DNA of 6,242 nt from JADGOV01 sp040002735 (GTDB lineage Bacteria; Actinomycetota; Actinomycetes; JADGOV01): positions 1 through 6,242 of the forward strand of contig JBDUDX010000257.1 of the NCBI GenBank assembly GCA_040002735.1, in the 5' to 3' direction. Positions within the stretch are counted from its first letter, which is position 1. Each line of letters opens with the position of its first letter. Shown here one piece after another: positions 4,950 to 6,242 of the stretch. The notes beneath the pieces are model-generated. The model was given only the letters and a program-made list of their open reading frames with translations, did not search any database and had not been told where the DNA came from. The position numbers were made by a program, and so were the translations under genes.

Positions 4950-6242
4950 ATGCAGTCCCGCCGAAGGAACTCCCGTACCGCACTCGTACTCACCACCGCC
5001 GTGTCGATCGTCGCGTCGCTCGGCTGCGGTGCGCTGCTGTCCGGTGCCAACGCCGCCGGCGCGACCGCGCGCACCGCCTCGGCCCCGACGATCGCCAACC
5101 GCCCTGCGGTGCCGGCCCGGGGAGCCCTGTTCGGCGCCGCCGTCAGCGGCCGGCCCGGAGCTGACGTGAAGACCTCGGTCACCACCTTGGAGAGCGAGAT
5201 CGGCCGGAAATTCGACATCCATCGGCTGTACGACGTGTGGGATGACCAGCAGCCCACCGCAATCACCTCGTGGACGGCGAGCCAAGGTCGCACCCCGGTG
5301 CTGTCCATCAAGGCGACCCGCCGCAACGGCACCGTGGTGCGTTGGGCCGACATCGCCGCGGGCCGCGAAGACTCCCAGATTCGCGCCCAAGCCCGCGGAC
5401 TCAAAGCGTTGAACGTGCCACTGTTTCTCGCCCTGCACCATGAGCCTGAGGACGACCCCGGGCACGGCACCCCGGCCGCCTACGTCGCCGCCTGGCGCCA
5501 CTACGTCTCCGTGTTTCGGTCCGAGGGCGCTACCAACGTCTCCTTCACATGGATCTTGATGGCGTGGAGCTTTGAACACCCCTCGATCGCGAATTCCTTT
5601 TACCCCGGCGACGACGTCATCGACTGGGTGGCCGCCGACGGGTACAACTGGTACGGCGCGGTGCCCGGTAAGGCCTGGCGCCCGTTGGCCGACGCCCTCG
5701 CTGCTTTTGCCGCCTGGGACCGCCCGCACGCCAAGCCCATGATGGTCTCCGAGTACGGCTCTCTGGAGGATCCCGCCGTACCGGGGCGCAAGGCGGCGTG
5801 GATCGCCCAGACCGCCGCCGGGTTCAAGACCATGCCTGCGATCAAGGCCGTGCTGTACTTCCACGCACCAGTGGTCCATCCGTGGTGGGTCGACTCGTCG
5901 CCATCAGCGTTGAGCGCCTTCGCGGCCATGGGTCGTGACCCGTATTACCACGCCACCGGCAGTTCACCGGCGGCGCATACGGTGGCGGACTTCGACGGTA
6001 ACGGCACGACGGACCTCGCGGTGTACCGCCCAGGGAACGGCAGCTGGTACATCCGCAACGGGCGCAGCGTCGCCTGGGGCCGCTCCAGCGACCTCCCCGT
6101 CCCGGCCGACTACAACGGCGACGGCCGCACCGACATCGCCGTCTACCGCCCCACCAACACCCGCTGGTACATCTCCGGCACCACGTCCATCGCCTACGGC
6201 ACCCGCGGTGACATCCCCGTCCCCGCCGACTACAACGGCGAC
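4950..6242 (+). CDS. Secreted GH26-like glycoside hydrolase with FG-GAP/VCBS-type repeats (3' end outside window)
   Basis: This frame is open from ATG 4950 to the window end (431 codons, no stop). Residues 1-35 form a signal peptide: a basic RRRNSR start, a hydrophobic core (about 11-30) and a likely cleavage after ANA (33-35). Residues about 58-325 resemble GH26 (beta-mannanase-type TIM barrel). LALHHEPED contains the likely acid/base E165, and MVSEYGS contains the likely nucleophile E268. The 103-residue spacing is close to that of characterised GH26 enzymes. FTWILMAW and DGYNWYG between them fit barrel strands. From residue 346 come 40-residue repeats with DxxGxGxxD calcium-type loops, AVYRP and WYI; two are complete and a third is cut by the window. 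Such repeats usually make beta-propeller or surface-binding modules. Divergent placement beside polysaccharide glycosyltransferase genes suggests cleavage or remodelling of an extracellular glycan; the substrate is not readable. Another TIM-barrel family is possible. Confidence 0.87.
   Translation, partial: MQSRRRNSRTALVLTTAVSIVASLGCGALLSGANAAGATARTASAPTIANRPAVPARGALFGAAVSGRPGADVKTSVTTLESEIGRKFDIHRLYDVWDDQQPTAITSWTASQGRTPVLSIKATRRNGTVVRWADIAAGREDSQIRAQARGLKALNVPLFLALHHEPEDDPGHGTPAAYVAAWRHYVSVFRSEGATNVSFTWILMAWSFEHPSIANSFYPGDDVIDWVAADGYNWYGAVPGKAWRPLADALAAFAAWDRPHAKPMMVSEYGSLEDPAVPGRKAAWIAQTAAGFKTMPAIKAVLYFHAPVVHPWWVDSSPSALSAFAAMGRDPYYHATGSSPAAHTVADFDGNGTTDLAVYRPGNGSWYIRNGRSVAWGRSSDLPVPADYNGDGRTDIAVYRPTNTRWYISGTTSIAYGTRGDIPVPADYNGD
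5985..6242 (+). repeat. Tandem 120-bp repeats encoding 40-residue FG-GAP/VCBS-type units
   Basis: Units lie at 5985-6104 and 6105-6224, and a third begins at 6225. Each starts AD(F/Y)(D/N)G(N/D)G and continues TD(L/I)AVYRP, WYI and D(L/I)PVP. The starts of units 2 and 3 are identical over the 18 bp visible, with one further mismatch in the preceding 13 bp, so the repeats are conserved in DNA as well as protein. The total copy number is unknown because the window ends inside the array. Confidence 0.88.

Noticed and set aside
5019..5030. Lipoprotein lipobox around C26 (SLGC) of the GH26-like protein
   Set aside because: Position -3 is Ser rather than Leu or similar, and a normal signal peptidase I site (ANA) follows a few residues later.

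Overview
The window is high-GC DNA (roughly two thirds G+C by eye) with third-position G/C bias, frequent GTG starts and tight 4-bp GTGA gene overlaps. Protein resemblances are actinobacterial: the MetH C-terminus ends in a HHPEAKYFN-type tail, and the CysQ aligns from memory with the Mycobacterium tuberculosis enzyme. It is most likely a chromosomal segment of an actinomycete (Actinomycetota); genus cannot be assigned from sequence alone. No tRNA, rRNA, CRISPR array or insertion sequence was seen.

Left part (1-2732, + strand) is a housekeeping block. It holds the 3' end of metH (cobalamin-dependent methionine synthase, B12-binding and reactivation domains), a HAD-family phosphatase/phosphoglucomutase-like gene joined to metH by a GTGA overlap, and cysQ (3'-phosphoadenosine-5'-phosphate phosphatase) 17 bp further on. 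All three point the same way and probably form one transcript.

Middle part (2744-4731, - strand) is a two-gene unit convergent with cysQ. In its direction of transcription it begins with a PssD/EpsE/Alg14-like glycosyltransferase subunit. This overlaps by GTGA a larger protein in which a PssE/EpsF/Alg13-like (GT28 C-terminal) catalytic domain is fused to a PAPS-dependent sulfotransferase domain. This suggests a bipartite glycosyltransferase for a lipid-linked surface glycan that carries its own sulfation module.

Right part: a 218-bp divergent intergenic region (4732-4949) separates the glycosyltransferase unit from a + strand gene that runs off the window. That gene encodes a secreted GH26-like glycoside hydrolase followed by 40-residue FG-GAP/VCBS-type repeats.

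Working model (inference): 2744-6242 is the edge of an exopolysaccharide or surface-glycan locus. The Alg14/Alg13-type pair adds a sugar on the cytoplasmic face, the fused sulfotransferase may sulfate it, and the secreted hydrolase trims or remodels the polymer. The adjacent cysQ would remove PAP, the by-product of any PAPS-dependent sulfotransferase. Whether that adjacency is functional or accidental is open.
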